From JBBRVW01 sp038246545 (GTDB taxonomy: Bacteria > Actinomycetota > Actinomycetes > JACCUZ01), in NCBI GenBank assembly GCA_038246545.1, contig JBBRVW010000005.1, positions 1 to 64,000 of the forward strand: a stretch of DNA of 64,000 bases. Direction: 5' to 3'. The translations under genes were made by a program, and so were the position numbers. Every line of letters starts with the position of its first letter. Position 1 is the stretch's first letter. Positions 10,168-19,228 of this stretch are shown piece after piece. The notes beneath the pieces were generated by a model that did not search any database, was not told where the DNA came from, and saw only the letters and a list, made by a program, of their open reading frames with translations.

Positions 10168-10844
10168 TGCGGGCCGTCGTCCGCGGCTCCGGCGAGCTGC
10201 TCATCAGCGCCGGCCTGGTGCTGCTGCTCTTCGTCGCCTACCAGCTGCTGTGGACCAACTACGAGGCAAACCGGCGGACCGACCAGGTCGCCGGCAGCCT
10301 GCGCGACGGGTGGGAACGACCGCCCGCTCCGGCCGCGACCGGTGTCCAGACCACGAAGCTCAAGAACGGCAGGGGGTTTGCGTTCCTGCACATCCCGCGG
10401 CTGGGCAGGAGCTGGTCGGTCCCGGTCGTCCAGGGCGTCTCGCTGCCGGACCTGGCCCGGGGCATCGGCCACTACCCCGGCACGGCGCTGCCCGGCGAGG
10501 TCGGCAACTTCGCCGTCGCCGGCCACCGCGCCACCAACGGCGAACCCTTCGCCTACCTCGACCAGGTGCAGGTCGGCGACCTCGTGGTCGCCGAGACCCG
10601 GCAACGCTGGTTCACCTACGTCGTCGACCGCACGAAGATCGTGTCGCCGACGTCGGTCTGGGTGCTCGACCCGGTGCCCGGCAAGCCCGCCCGGACCCCC
10701 ACCGAGTCGCTCGTGACGCTCACCACGTGCAACCCGCGTTGGGCGTCCTACGAGCGGCTCATCGTGTTCGGTCACCTGGTCGAGACGCGTTCCAAGGGCG
10801 AAGGACCACCGTCAGCGCTCGTGCAGTCGGGAGGCAAGGCCTGA
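10167..10844 (+). CDS. Class E sortase
   Basis: This 225-residue transpeptidase attaches proteins carrying an LAXTG-type sorting signal to the cell wall. An N-terminal membrane helix (residues 11-30) anchors it with the catalytic domain outside. The catalytic triad is visible as His120 (VAGHRATN), Cys188 (TLTTCNP) and Arg197 (ERLIVFG). The start codon overlaps the DUF881 stop by one base. The SrtE type fits the TLTTC motif and the actinobacterial context. Confidence 0.93.
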   Translation: MRAVVRGSGELLISAGLVLLLFVAYQLLWTNYEANRRTDQVAGSLRDGWERPPAPAATGVQTTKLKNGRGFAFLHIPRLGRSWSVPVVQGVSLPDLARGIGHYPGTALPGEVGNFAVAGHRATNGEPFAYLDQVQVGDLVVAETRQRWFTYVVDRTKIVSPTSVWVLDPVPGKPARTPTESLVTLTTCNPRWASYERLIVFGHLVETRSKGEGPPSALVQSGGKA

Positions 10845-11002
10845 TGTACGCGTGGATCTGGCGGCACCTGCCCGGCCCGTGGCCGGTGCGAACCCTGGTC
10901 ACCGCGGCGCTGCTGGCCGCCGTCGTGCTGCTCCTGTTCACGACGGTGTTCCCCTGGGCCGAGGACTCCCTGCCCTTCCTCAAGGTGACGGTGGACCAGT
11001 GA
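10844..11002 (+). CDS. Small conserved membrane protein (52 aa)
   Basis: This 52-residue protein starts with ATG overlapping the sortase stop (TGATG). It begins MYAWIWRHLPGPWP and has one strong membrane helix (TLVTAALLAAVVLLLFTTVF). A Pro/Trp-rich end follows. A protein of this size and opening sequence is commonly found between sortase E and the amidotransferase gene in actinobacteria. The function is unknown. Confidence 0.85.
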   Translation: MYAWIWRHLPGPWPVRTLVTAALLAAVVLLLFTTVFPWAEDSLPFLKVTVDQ

Positions 11003-11694
11003 CCGCTCCCGTGGACGATCCCTCGGTCGGGCATCCCGCCGCCCACGACGCACGCCGGCGGCGGATCCTCGTCGTCGACAACTACGACAGCTTCGTCTTC
11101 AACCTGGTGCAGTACCTCGCGCAGCTGGGTGCCGACTGCACCGTGCTGCGCAACGACGACCTCGCGCCGCGCGACGCGCTCCCCTTCGACGGGGTCCTGC
11201 TCAGCCCCGGACCCGGAACGCCGGAGAAGGCCGGCGTCTGCGTCGACCTGGTGCGCGAGGTCGAAGGTGACGTGCCGGTGCTGGGCGTGTGTCTGGGCCA
11301 CCAGGCGATCGCGGTCGCGCACGGTGCCGTCGTCGAGCGGGCCCCGGAGCTGCTGCACGGCAAGACCAGCGAGGTGCTGCACGACGACGCCGGGGTGCTG
11401 GCCGGTCTGCCGTCGCCGTTCACCGCCACCCGCTACCACTCCCTCGCGGTGCGCGAGGACAGCCTGCCGCCCGAGCTCGAGGTCACCGGCCGGACGGCGA
11501 GCGGGGTCGTCATGGCGCTGCGGCACCGTGACCTGGCGGTGGAGGGCGTGCAGTTCCACCCCGAGTCGGTGCTGACCGAGGGCGGTCACCAGCTGCTCGC
11601 CACCTGGCTGGTGGCCTGCGGCGACCCCGGCGCGCTCGCGCGGAGCGCGGGACTCTCGCCGGTCGTCACGCGTCCCGCCGTCTCCCTGCGTTGA
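10999..11694 (+). CDS. pabA: Aminodeoxychorismate/anthranilate synthase glutamine amidotransferase subunit
   Basis: This 231-residue class I glutamine amidotransferase releases ammonia from glutamine for p-aminobenzoate (folate) or anthranilate (tryptophan) synthesis. The catalytic triad is Cys98 (GVCLGHQA), His187 and Glu189 (FHPESVLTEGG). The opening ILVVDNYDSFVFN is typical of PabA/TrpG. The GTG start overlaps the previous stop (GTGA). No chorismate-binding partner subunit lies in the window, so PabA and TrpG cannot be separated. Annotated genomes often have it beside pknB. Confidence 0.92.
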   Translation: MTAPVDDPSVGHPAAHDARRRRILVVDNYDSFVFNLVQYLAQLGADCTVLRNDDLAPRDALPFDGVLLSPGPGTPEKAGVCVDLVREVEGDVPVLGVCLGHQAIAVAHGAVVERAPELLHGKTSEVLHDDAGVLAGLPSPFTATRYHSLAVREDSLPPELEVTGRTASGVVMALRHRDLAVEGVQFHPESVLTEGGHQLLATWLVACGDPGALARSAGLSPVVTRPAVSLR

Positions 11695-11748
11695 GTGGCG
11701 CGAAGCTGCTGTTTGCAATCGATTGCTTACCACAGGATTGCGCCACTC
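11693..11748. repeat. Nested inverted repeats between pabA and pknB with a LacI-type palindrome
   Basis: GAGTGGCGC (11693-11701) and GCGCCACTC (11740-11748) are perfect 9-base outer arms. The left arm overlaps the pabA stop. Between them lies the perfect 12-base palindrome GCAATCGATTGC (11715-11726), with a central CG like LacI/GalR-family operators. The pair of converging genes would make a terminator role natural for the outer arms. The central palindrome is AT-richer than its surroundings. Confidence 0.6.
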
Positions 11749-11771
11749 GATGCGCATTGACGGCGCGCTCG

Positions 11772-13535
11772 TCAGCCGCCGGGCGGGGGCGTGACGGTCG
11801 CCGTGTCGGTGGGCGGCGGGGTGTCGGTCGGCGGCGTCTCGGTCGGCTGCGGGGGCGCGGTCGCGATCACCAGGGTGACGGTGGTGCCGAGCCGCGCGCT
11901 CGACTTGGCCGACGGCGCGCTGCGCAGGACGGTCCCCGGCGTGGCGTCGGCCGACTCCTCCTCCTGCGACGTCCCGACGGTGAAGCCCTCCTGCTGCAGC
12001 TTCTGCCGGGCCTCGGACTCGCTGGCCCCGGTGACGTCGGGGACCCTGTTGTTGCCGCTGGCGTACGTCACGTCGACGCGGCTCCCGTCCGGGACGGTCT
12101 CGCCCTCGTTCGGGCTGACCTTGATCACGGTGTTGCGGTCCTGGTCGGACGGCTTCGAGGAGGAGTCGCCGAGCTCGAGCCCGGCCTCGCGCAGCGCCTG
12201 CCGCGCCTGGTCGAGCGAGAGCCCGACGAGGGTCGGGACCGTCGTCTCCTTCACCCCGCTGGACACGACGAGGTTCACGGCGGAGCCCTCGTCGACCTGG
12301 TTGCCGGTCTCCGGGCTCTGGTCGATGACGTCGCCCTCGGCGACGTTCTTGTCGTTCTGCTCGCTCTGCTGACCGAGCTTGAGCCCCTCGGCTTCCAGCT
12401 TCGCCTGCGCCTGCTGGACGGAGATGCCGCGGACGTCGGGTACGGTCACCTGCTTCGCGCCACCCCCGCCGATCAGCGACTTGGCGATGAGGGCGGCGAT
12501 CACGAAGACGGCGATCACGGCGATGGCGAGCAGGACGTAGCCGAGCACCCGGCCGCCGCGTGCGTCGCGCGGCGGCTCCGCGCGCCGTCGGCCCTCGACC
12601 GCGGGGATCGTGGTGGTGCCGGGGAGGACGGTCGTGTGCGACATCGCCTGGGTCTGCGCCGGCACCGGCGGCACGACAGCGGCCACCGGCCGCCCCGCCA
12701 GCGCCGCGGCGATGTCCCGGCGCATGTCGTCGGCGCTCTGGTAGCGGTCGGTGCGGTCCTTGGCCAGGGCCTTGAGCACGATGGCGTCCGCGCTGCGAGG
12801 CACGTCCGGATCGAGCTCCGACGGCGACACGGGGGCCTCGCGGACGTGCTGGTAGGCCACCGAGACCGGTGAGTCACCGACAAAAGGCGGTCGACCGGTG
12901 AGCAGCTCGAACAGCAGGCAGCCGGTGGAGTAGAGGTCGCTGCGCGCGTCGACGTGCTCGCCCCGTGCCTGCTCCGGTGAGAGGTACTGCGCGGTGCCGA
13001 TCACCGCGGAGGTCTGGGTCATGGTGGCGCCCATGTCGTCCATCGCCCGCGCGATGCCGAAGTCCATGACCTTCACGTCGCCGCTCTTGGTGAGCATCAC
13101 GTTGGCCGGCTTGATGTCGCGGTGCACGATGCCCTGCTGGTGGCTGTACGCCAGTGCTGCGAGGACGCCGTCGACGATCTCGAAGGCCCGTTCGGGCAGC
13201 AGCTTGCGGCCGGAGCCCAGCAGGTCGCGCAGCGTCGAGCCCTCGACGTACTCCATGACGATGTAGGGCACCGGGTTGCCGGCGTACTCGTCCTCGCCGG
13301 TGTCGTACACCGAGACGACGGACGGGTGGTTGAGCGACGCGGCGGAGTGCGCCTCGCGTCGGAAGCGGGCCTGGAACGACGGGTCGCGCGCGAAGTCCGG
13401 GCGCAGCATCTTCACGGCGACCGAGCGCCCGAGCCGGGTGTCGTGGCCGAGGTGCACCTCGGCCATGCCGCCACGGCCGAGCAGGTCGCCGATCTCGTAG
13501 CGACCGCCCAGCTCCTCTGGCACTCCGGCTACCAC
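11772..13535 (-). CDS. pknB: Serine/threonine protein kinase with three PASTA domains (PknB type)
   Basis: This 587-residue membrane kinase senses muropeptides or lipid II and phosphorylates division and cell-wall proteins. The kinase domain spans residues ~12-275, with the glycine loop LGRGGMAEV, Lys42, HRDIKPANV (Asp140) and DFG (Asp158). A Pro-rich juxtamembrane part and one membrane helix (~328-355) follow. Outside are three PASTA repeats beginning near VPDVRGIS, VPTLVGLS and VPDVTGAS, then a Pro/Thr tail. PknB often has four PASTA units. The GTG start lies two bases after the stop of the upstream kinase gene, in the fhaA-to-pknB operon. Confidence 0.95.
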   Translation of the reverse strand: MVAGVPEELGGRYEIGDLLGRGGMAEVHLGHDTRLGRSVAVKMLRPDFARDPSFQARFRREAHSAASLNHPSVVSVYDTGEDEYAGNPVPYIVMEYVEGSTLRDLLGSGRKLLPERAFEIVDGVLAALAYSHQQGIVHRDIKPANVMLTKSGDVKVMDFGIARAMDDMGATMTQTSAVIGTAQYLSPEQARGEHVDARSDLYSTGCLLFELLTGRPPFVGDSPVSVAYQHVREAPVSPSELDPDVPRSADAIVLKALAKDRTDRYQSADDMRRDIAAALAGRPVAAVVPPVPAQTQAMSHTTVLPGTTTIPAVEGRRRAEPPRDARGGRVLGYVLLAIAVIAVFVIAALIAKSLIGGGGAKQVTVPDVRGISVQQAQAKLEAEGLKLGQQSEQNDKNVAEGDVIDQSPETGNQVDEGSAVNLVVSSGVKETTVPTLVGLSLDQARQALREAGLELGDSSSKPSDQDRNTVIKVSPNEGETVPDGSRVDVTYASGNNRVPDVTGASESEARQKLQQEGFTVGTSQEEESADATPGTVLRSAPSAKSSARLGTTVTLVIATAPPQPTETPPTDTPPPTDTATVTPPPGG

Positions 13536-13537
13536 TG

Positions 13538-14968
13538 CTAGCGCCCCTTCTTCTTGCCCTTGCCGTTGCCCTTGCCGGGCTTGTCGGACTTGCCTGGTGC
13601 CTTCGGCTGGGCAGCGGGCGCTGCCACGACGGCGATCGTGACGCGGCCGCCGGCGTCGAGGGTGCCGGTCGGGCTCACGTCCTTCACGGTACCGACTACG
13701 CCGCCGCCGGCCGACGAGGCGACGACGACCGTGAGTCCGAGCCCGCTCAGGTCAGCCTGGACGTCGGACTCTTGGCGGCCGAGGAAGTCCTTGGCGACGA
13801 CATCGACGGTGCTCGGCACGGTCGACCCCCCGGCGCTGCTCGACGTCCCCGGCTGTCGCGTCGAGGTGCCGGTGGGGTCGGCGGAGCAGGCTCTCGCCAC
13901 GAGCAGCAGGACGAGGGCGGCGACGACCAGCCCCACGGCGTACGGCAGCCAGCGCGGCAGCGACGAGGGGTCGGGCAGCCGGAAACCGGGATCGGTGTCG
14001 GTGTCGAGCCGGCGGGCGACGACCGTGGTCCCGCCGTCGTGCGGCGGATCGGTGGTAGGACCCTCGGCGGGTTCGTCGGCGCCCCCGACCGGGAGCAACG
14101 TGCGGGTCGGGCCCGGGGCGGGGCGCCCGGTGGCCGCGGCTGCTCGCATCGCCAGGGCCTGCTGCCCGAGCTCGCCGGCGCTGGCAGGGCGCGCGACGGG
14201 GTCCTTCGCGAGCATCCGCATGACCAGGCCGCGGACCGGCTCCGGCAGGTCGCCGGGCAGCGCGGGCGGCTCCTGGCTCACCTGCGCGAGCGCGACGCTC
14301 ACGGGCGTGTCGCCGTCGAACGGGCGCCGACCGGTGAGGCACTCGTAGGCGACGACGCCGAGCGAGTAGACGTCGCTGGCCGGGGTCACCGGCCGGCCGG
14401 AGGCCTGCTCCGGCGAGATGTAGTAGGCCGTGCCCATGATGGCGCCGGTCTGCGTGAGCGGCACCGCGTTGGCTGCGCGGGCGATGCCGAAGTCGGTGAC
14501 CTTCACGACGCCGTCCGGGGTGACGAGGATGTTCCCCGGCTTCACGTCGCGGTGGATGACGCCGGCGTCGTGCGCTGCCTGGAGCCCCAGCGCAGCCTGC
14601 CCCACGATGTCCAGCGTGCGCTCCGGCGACAACGTCCCCTCGCGCGACACCAGCGTCGACAGCGGTTCACCCGGCACGTGCTCCATGACGAGGTACGGCG
14701 ACTCGTCCACGTCCGCGCCGCCCTCGCCGAAGTCGTAGACCGCGGCGATCCCGGGGTGCGAGAGGCCGGCGGTGTGCCTGGCCTCGTTGCGGAACCGCGC
14801 GAGGAAGGTGGCGTCGTCGGCGTACTCGCGGCGCAGCAGCTTCACCGCGACGGTGCGGCCGAGCACCGTGTCCTCGGCCTGCCAGACCTCGCCCATCCCA
14901 CCGGCGGCGATGCGCTCGGTGAGCCGGTACCGATGTCCCAGCACCCGCTCGGTCCCGTGGGTGGTCAC
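13538..14968 (-). CDS. pknA: Serine/threonine protein kinase, PknA-like with one PASTA-like domain
   Basis: This 476-residue kinase has the glycine loop IAAGGMGEV, Lys43, HRDVKPGNI (Asp141) and DFG (Asp159). A Pro-rich linker, a membrane helix (~360-382) and a single PASTA-like domain (starting DVVAKDFLGRQESDV) come next. It ends in a Lys/Gly-rich tail. The GTG start at 14968 overlaps the pbpA stop (GTGA). The location between pbpA and pknB is that of pknA; M. tuberculosis PknA lacks a PASTA domain, so the extra domain is a lineage feature. Confidence 0.92.
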   Translation of the reverse strand: MTTHGTERVLGHRYRLTERIAAGGMGEVWQAEDTVLGRTVAVKLLRREYADDATFLARFRNEARHTAGLSHPGIAAVYDFGEGGADVDESPYLVMEHVPGEPLSTLVSREGTLSPERTLDIVGQAALGLQAAHDAGVIHRDVKPGNILVTPDGVVKVTDFGIARAANAVPLTQTGAIMGTAYYISPEQASGRPVTPASDVYSLGVVAYECLTGRRPFDGDTPVSVALAQVSQEPPALPGDLPEPVRGLVMRMLAKDPVARPASAGELGQQALAMRAAAATGRPAPGPTRTLLPVGGADEPAEGPTTDPPHDGGTTVVARRLDTDTDPGFRLPDPSSLPRWLPYAVGLVVAALVLLLVARACSADPTGTSTRQPGTSSSAGGSTVPSTVDVVAKDFLGRQESDVQADLSGLGLTVVVASSAGGGVVGTVKDVSPTGTLDAGGRVTIAVVAAPAAQPKAPGKSDKPGKGNGKGKKKGR

Positions 14969-16422
14969 TTCTTCAGCACCGCCCTCATGACGGCCTGGGC
15001 GATAGGTGCCGCGAGACCGTTGCCGCTGATCTCGGGCGCGTTGGCGCCGTCCTCGACGATGACGGCGACTGCGACCTTGGGGTCGGTGTCGGCCGGCGCG
15101 AAGGACACGAACCAGGCGTGCGGCGTGCGGCCGCCGCCCTGCTGCGCGGTGCCTGTCTTGCCGGCCACCGCGACGCCGGGGATCTGGCCGTTGGTGCCGG
15201 TGCCCTGCTCGACGACCTTGCGCATCATCTGCGTGAGGGCGGACGCGGTCTGCGGGCTGACCGCCTCGCCGATCGCGCGTGGCTTGGTGGTGTTGAGCAC
15301 CTCGAGCTTCGGCCCGCGCACCTCCTGCACGAGGTACGGCGCCATGACCACGCCGCGGTTGGCGATCGCCGCGGCCACCATCGCCATCTGCAGCGGGGTG
15401 GCGCGGACGTCGAACTGACCGATCGCCGACTGCGCGGTCTGCGGGGCGTTGATGTTCTCCGGGAAGTGGCTCGCCACGCTGCGCATCGGCACCTCGTAGG
15501 CGGTGTCGAAGCCGAACTTGCGGGCCTGCGCCTGCAGCGCGTCGGCGCCGAGGTCGAGCCCGACCGCACCGAAGGACACGTTGCAGGAGTTCTCCAGCGC
15601 GACCGTGAGCGTCGCCTCCCCCGCGGAGGTGCATGGCCCGCCGTTCTCGTTCGGCAGCGGCACGGAGGTCTGCGGGAGCTTCAGCTCGGCGGAGTTGTCG
15701 ACCTTGCTGTCGGGTGTGTAGCGGCCGCTCTCGAGGGCAGCCGCCGCGGTGACGAGCTTGAACGTCGAGCCTGGCGGATAGGTCTCGCGCAGCGCCCGGT
15801 CGAGCATCGGCCGTGACTTCATCGAGCTGAGGCGGGCGTAGTTGTCGCGGACCGTCGACGTGTCGTGGCCGGAGATGAGGCCGGGGTCGAACGACGGTGT
15901 GCTGACCAGTGCGAGGATCGCGCCGGTGGTGGGGTCGAGCGCGACCACGGCACCGCGGGCGTTCAGCTTGCGCAGGCCGTCGTACGCCGCCTTCTGCGCC
16001 GCTGCGTCGAGCGTGAGGGCGACGCTGCCGCCCTTGGCCTGGGTGCCGGTGAGCAGGTCGATGATGCGTCGGACGAACAGCGAGCTGTCGGTGCCGGCCA
16101 GCACCGAGTTGGACGCCTGCTCGACGCCGCTGGCGCCGTAGACCAGCGAGTAGAAGCCGGTGGCCGGCGCGTAGAGCTTCCCGTCGGTGTACGTGCGGAG
16201 GTACTTCAGCCGGTCGTCGGTCTCGACGCTGCGGGCGATCTGCTGACCACCGACGACGATCGGACCGCGCTGTCGGGAGTACTCCTCGGCGATGAGGCGC
16301 GGGTTGTGGTTGTTGCGGTGCAGCGAGTCGGCCCTGACCACCTGCAGGTAGTTGGCGTTGAGCAGCAGCAGGCCGAACAGCAGCATCACTGCGACCGACA
16401 GCCGGCGGAGCGGAGTGTTCAC
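14965..16422 (-). CDS. pbpA: Class B penicillin-binding protein PbpA
   Basis: This 485-residue D,D-transpeptidase crosslinks peptidoglycan together with its RodA-type partner. An N-terminal membrane helix (residues ~8-23) anchors it. The penicillin-binding motifs are Ser219-Thr-Phe-Lys, Ser279-Cys-Asn and Lys422-Thr-Gly. GTG 16422 is preceded by a GGGAGG ribosome site on the minus strand. It lies 19 bases after rodA in the conserved fhaA-fhaB-pstP-rodA-pbpA-pknA-pknB operon. Confidence 0.96.
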   Translation of the reverse strand: MNTPLRRLSVAVMLLFGLLLLNANYLQVVRADSLHRNNHNPRLIAEEYSRQRGPIVVGGQQIARSVETDDRLKYLRTYTDGKLYAPATGFYSLVYGASGVEQASNSVLAGTDSSLFVRRIIDLLTGTQAKGGSVALTLDAAAQKAAYDGLRKLNARGAVVALDPTTGAILALVSTPSFDPGLISGHDTSTVRDNYARLSSMKSRPMLDRALRETYPPGSTFKLVTAAAALESGRYTPDSKVDNSAELKLPQTSVPLPNENGGPCTSAGEATLTVALENSCNVSFGAVGLDLGADALQAQARKFGFDTAYEVPMRSVASHFPENINAPQTAQSAIGQFDVRATPLQMAMVAAAIANRGVVMAPYLVQEVRGPKLEVLNTTKPRAIGEAVSPQTASALTQMMRKVVEQGTGTNGQIPGVAVAGKTGTAQQGGGRTPHAWFVSFAPADTDPKVAVAVIVEDGANAPEISGNGLAAPIAQAVMRAVLKK

Positions 16423-16441
16423 GCGCTTCCCTCCCGGCTGC

Positions 16442-17839
16442 TCACAGTCGCACGACCTGTGTCTTGGCGTCGGCGAGCGGCGCGGCCGGAGCTGGTGCCG
16501 GTCGGCGCGCGGCATCGCTGACGCGCAGCAGCAGCGCGACCAGCGCCCAGTTCGCGACCAGGGACGAGCCCCCGTAGGACAGGAACGGCATCGTGAGACC
16601 GGTGAGCGGGATCAGGCGGGTGACTCCGCCGACGACGACGAAGACCTGCAGCGCCACGCTGAAAGCGAGTCCGGCGGCGAGCAGCTTGCCGAACGAGTCG
16701 CGCACGGCGATCGAGGTACGCAGCCCGCGCTGCACGCCGATCGCGTACAGCACGAGGATCGCCATGATCCCGGTGAGACCGAGCTCCTCGCCGAAGGCGG
16801 CGACGATGAAGTCGGTCTGCGCGTACGGCACGATCTCCGGCCGGCCCTGCCCGAGGCCCTTCCCGAGCAGACCGCCGCTGCCCATGCCGAAGAGCCCCTG
16901 CACCAGCTGGTAGCTGTCGTTGTCGATGTTGCCCGGCGCGAAGGCGTGCAGCCAGATGTCGACCCGCTGCTGCACATGGCTGAACATCGACCACGCGGCG
17001 AAGGAGCCGAACAGGAACAGCAGGACGCCGATGAGCAGCCACGACAGCCGTTCGGTGGCGACGTAGAGCAGGGCGACGAAGACCCCGAAGAACAACAGGG
17101 ACGTGCCGAGGTCGCGCTCGAAGACCAGGACGGCGAGGCTGGCCGCCCACGCGACGAGGACCGGGCCGAGGTCGCGGGCGCGCGGCAGGTCGATGCCGGC
17201 CACCCGACGGCTGGCGAGGGCGAGCACATCGCGCTTGACCACCAGGTAGCCCGCAAAGAACACGAGCAGGCACAGCTTGGCGAGCTCGCCGGGCTGGAAG
17301 GAGAACCCGGCCAGCCGGATCCAGATCCGCGCACCGTTGATCGTGGTGCCGATGAACGGGAACAGCGGTAGCAGCAGCAGCACGAGACCGGCGAGCATCG
17401 CGGTGTAGGTGAACCGCTGCAGCACCCGGTGGTCGCGGACGAGCAGCAGCACGACGACGAACAGCAGGACGCCGACCGTGGTCCAGGTGAGCTGCGCGGG
17501 CGCGGCGGCCGACGGCACGTCGTTTCCCAGCTGCCGGGCCCGGTCGGCGTAGGCCAGGTCGAGCCGGTGGATCATCGCCAGGCCGAGGCCGTTGATCGTG
17601 GTGACGACCGGCAGGAGCACCGGGTCGGCGTCGCGGGCGAACCGTCGCAGCACGACGTGCGCGCCGACGAAGAGGAGTGCGAGCCCGCCGCCGTAGCCGA
17701 GCATGCCGGTGGGCAGTGCGCCGTCGTGCGCCAGCCCGACGGACGCGTAGGCCGCCATCGAGATCGCCAGCGAGAACGCGAGCAGGACGAGCTCGATCGT
17801 GCGCGGGTTGCGGGTGCGGACGCTGGTGCGCGGGCTCAC
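16442..17839 (-). CDS. rodA: RodA/FtsW/SpoVE-family lipid II polymerase
   Basis: This 465-residue SEDS glycosyltransferase polymerises lipid II into glycan strands. About ten or more membrane helices are visible. Family motifs include FQPGELAK, FERDLGTSL, the QTDFIVAAFGEELG loop and MPFLSYGGSSL near the end. The GTG start at 17839 overlaps the pstP stop (GTGA). Its neighbour pbpA is the usual transpeptidase partner. Confidence 0.95.
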   Translation of the reverse strand: MSPRTSVRTRNPRTIELVLLAFSLAISMAAYASVGLAHDGALPTGMLGYGGGLALLFVGAHVVLRRFARDADPVLLPVVTTINGLGLAMIHRLDLAYADRARQLGNDVPSAAAPAQLTWTTVGVLLFVVVLLLVRDHRVLQRFTYTAMLAGLVLLLLPLFPFIGTTINGARIWIRLAGFSFQPGELAKLCLLVFFAGYLVVKRDVLALASRRVAGIDLPRARDLGPVLVAWAASLAVLVFERDLGTSLLFFGVFVALLYVATERLSWLLIGVLLFLFGSFAAWSMFSHVQQRVDIWLHAFAPGNIDNDSYQLVQGLFGMGSGGLLGKGLGQGRPEIVPYAQTDFIVAAFGEELGLTGIMAILVLYAIGVQRGLRTSIAVRDSFGKLLAAGLAFSVALQVFVVVGGVTRLIPLTGLTMPFLSYGGSSLVANWALVALLLRVSDAARRPAPAPAAPLADAKTQVVRL

Positions 17840-19215
17840 GGCGGGGTCCCGCAGTCGTTGGCGCCGATGACGGTGCCGTCGCTGGTCGTGGCGCTGGTCG
17901 ATGGCTCCGGGGTGGCCGGCGCCGCGGTCGCCGTCGACGGGGACGGGGACGCGCCGCCGGTGTCGGACGGCGACGGTGCCGGCGTGGCACTCGGTGCCGG
18001 TGCTGCGGTCGCGAGCGCCCGGCAGGCGTCGGCCTGCTCGCGCAGCTGGCGCACCAGCCGCTGGGCGTCGGGGAGGCCGTCGGTCGGGATGTCGGCACGG
18101 ACCTGGTCCTGCTGGTAGGTCGGCAGGTCCTTCAGGGCGATGTCCTCCGCGCGGTAGAGCGTGGAGGTGCGGATCGGCCCGACGTCCTGGGTGAGGCCGC
18201 GGAAGATGGCGACGTTGTTGTCCTGCGCGCCGACGTAGTACTGCGTGCGCGACCACTGGTAGGCGCCGTACGCGCCGCCGGCCACGAGCAGCAGGACCAG
18301 CAGGGCGAGCAGGAAGCGGCGGAGCCGGTGCGGGCGGTGGTCGTCGGCGAAGTCGTACTCGTCGCTGTCGGGCTCGTCGCGAGCCGGGCGCAGGGCGGCG
18401 GCCTTGGCGGCGGGGGTGTCGGGGCGCTGGTGCTTGACCGCGCCCTCGGCGGCCGCGCCGACGGTGACCGGAACGGCGGACGGCGGCTTCGTCTCGACCT
18501 CGACGACATCGGCGACGATCGCGGTGATGTTGTCAGGGCCGCCGCCCTTGAGCGCGAGCTCGACGAGTCGCTCGACGGCGACGTCGGTGCTCGCCTCGGC
18601 GGCGAGGGTGTCCCGGATGGTGTCCTCGCTGACGACGCCGGAGAGGCCGTCGCTGCACAACAGGTAGCGGTCGCCGGGACGGGTCTCGCGCACGGACAGG
18701 TCGAGCTCGATGTCCTCGCGCCCGTCCAGTGCGTTCGTGATGACGTTGCGCTGCGGGTGGTGGTCGGCCTCCTCGGCCGTGATGCGGCCCTCGTCGAGCA
18801 GGCTCTGGACGAACGTGTGGTCCTTGGTGATCTGCTGGAGCGTGCCGTCGCGCAGCAGGTAGCCGCGGGAGTCGCCGATGTGCACCAGGCCGAACCGGCC
18901 GCCGGCCCGCAGCATCGCGGTGACCGTGGTGCCCATGCCCGCGAGCTCGGGGTCGCCGCTCACCATGTCGCGCAGGTGGTTGTTGGCCGTGTGGATGGCA
19001 CCGGACAGCGCTTCGAGGAGGTCTCCGCCGGGCGAGTCCTCGTCCAGCCCGCTGAGGACGCCGACAGCCACCGTCGACGCCACCTCGCCGGCCGCGTGGC
19101 CGCCGACGCCGTCGGCGATGACGAGCAACCGCGGCCCGGCGTACCCGGAGTCCTCGTTGATCTCGCGCAGCAGGCCCACGTCGGAGCGTGCGGAGTAGCG
19201 CAGAGCGAGCGCCAT
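17836..19215 (-). CDS. pstP: PP2C-family serine/threonine phosphatase
   Basis: This 459-residue enzyme dephosphorylates targets of the adjacent PASTA kinases and the kinases themselves. The metal-binding PP2C motifs are in order: NEDSGY, ADGVGGHAAGE, GMGTTVTA, HIGDSRGYLL, CSDGLSG and GGPDNITAI. A membrane helix (FLLALLVLLLVAGGAYGAY) at about residue 300 leads to an external region. That region ends in a long Pro/Ser/Thr-rich tail with a final Cys-containing segment. It is preceded by fhaB with 13 bases between. Confidence 0.95.
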   Translation of the reverse strand: MALALRYSARSDVGLLREINEDSGYAGPRLLVIADGVGGHAAGEVASTVAVGVLSGLDEDSPGGDLLEALSGAIHTANNHLRDMVSGDPELAGMGTTVTAMLRAGGRFGLVHIGDSRGYLLRDGTLQQITKDHTFVQSLLDEGRITAEEADHHPQRNVITNALDGREDIELDLSVRETRPGDRYLLCSDGLSGVVSEDTIRDTLAAEASTDVAVERLVELALKGGGPDNITAIVADVVEVETKPPSAVPVTVGAAAEGAVKHQRPDTPAAKAAALRPARDEPDSDEYDFADDHRPHRLRRFLLALLVLLLVAGGAYGAYQWSRTQYYVGAQDNNVAIFRGLTQDVGPIRTSTLYRAEDIALKDLPTYQQDQVRADIPTDGLPDAQRLVRQLREQADACRALATAAPAPSATPAPSPSDTGGASPSPSTATAAPATPEPSTSATTSDGTVIGANDCGTPP

Positions 19216-19228
19216 CGGCGTCGACCCG

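Noticed and set aside
13772..15418. Plus-strand frame (548 codons) across pknA and pbpA
   Set aside because: Lies fully over two well-supported minus-strand genes; Arg/Gly/His-rich composition without motifs.
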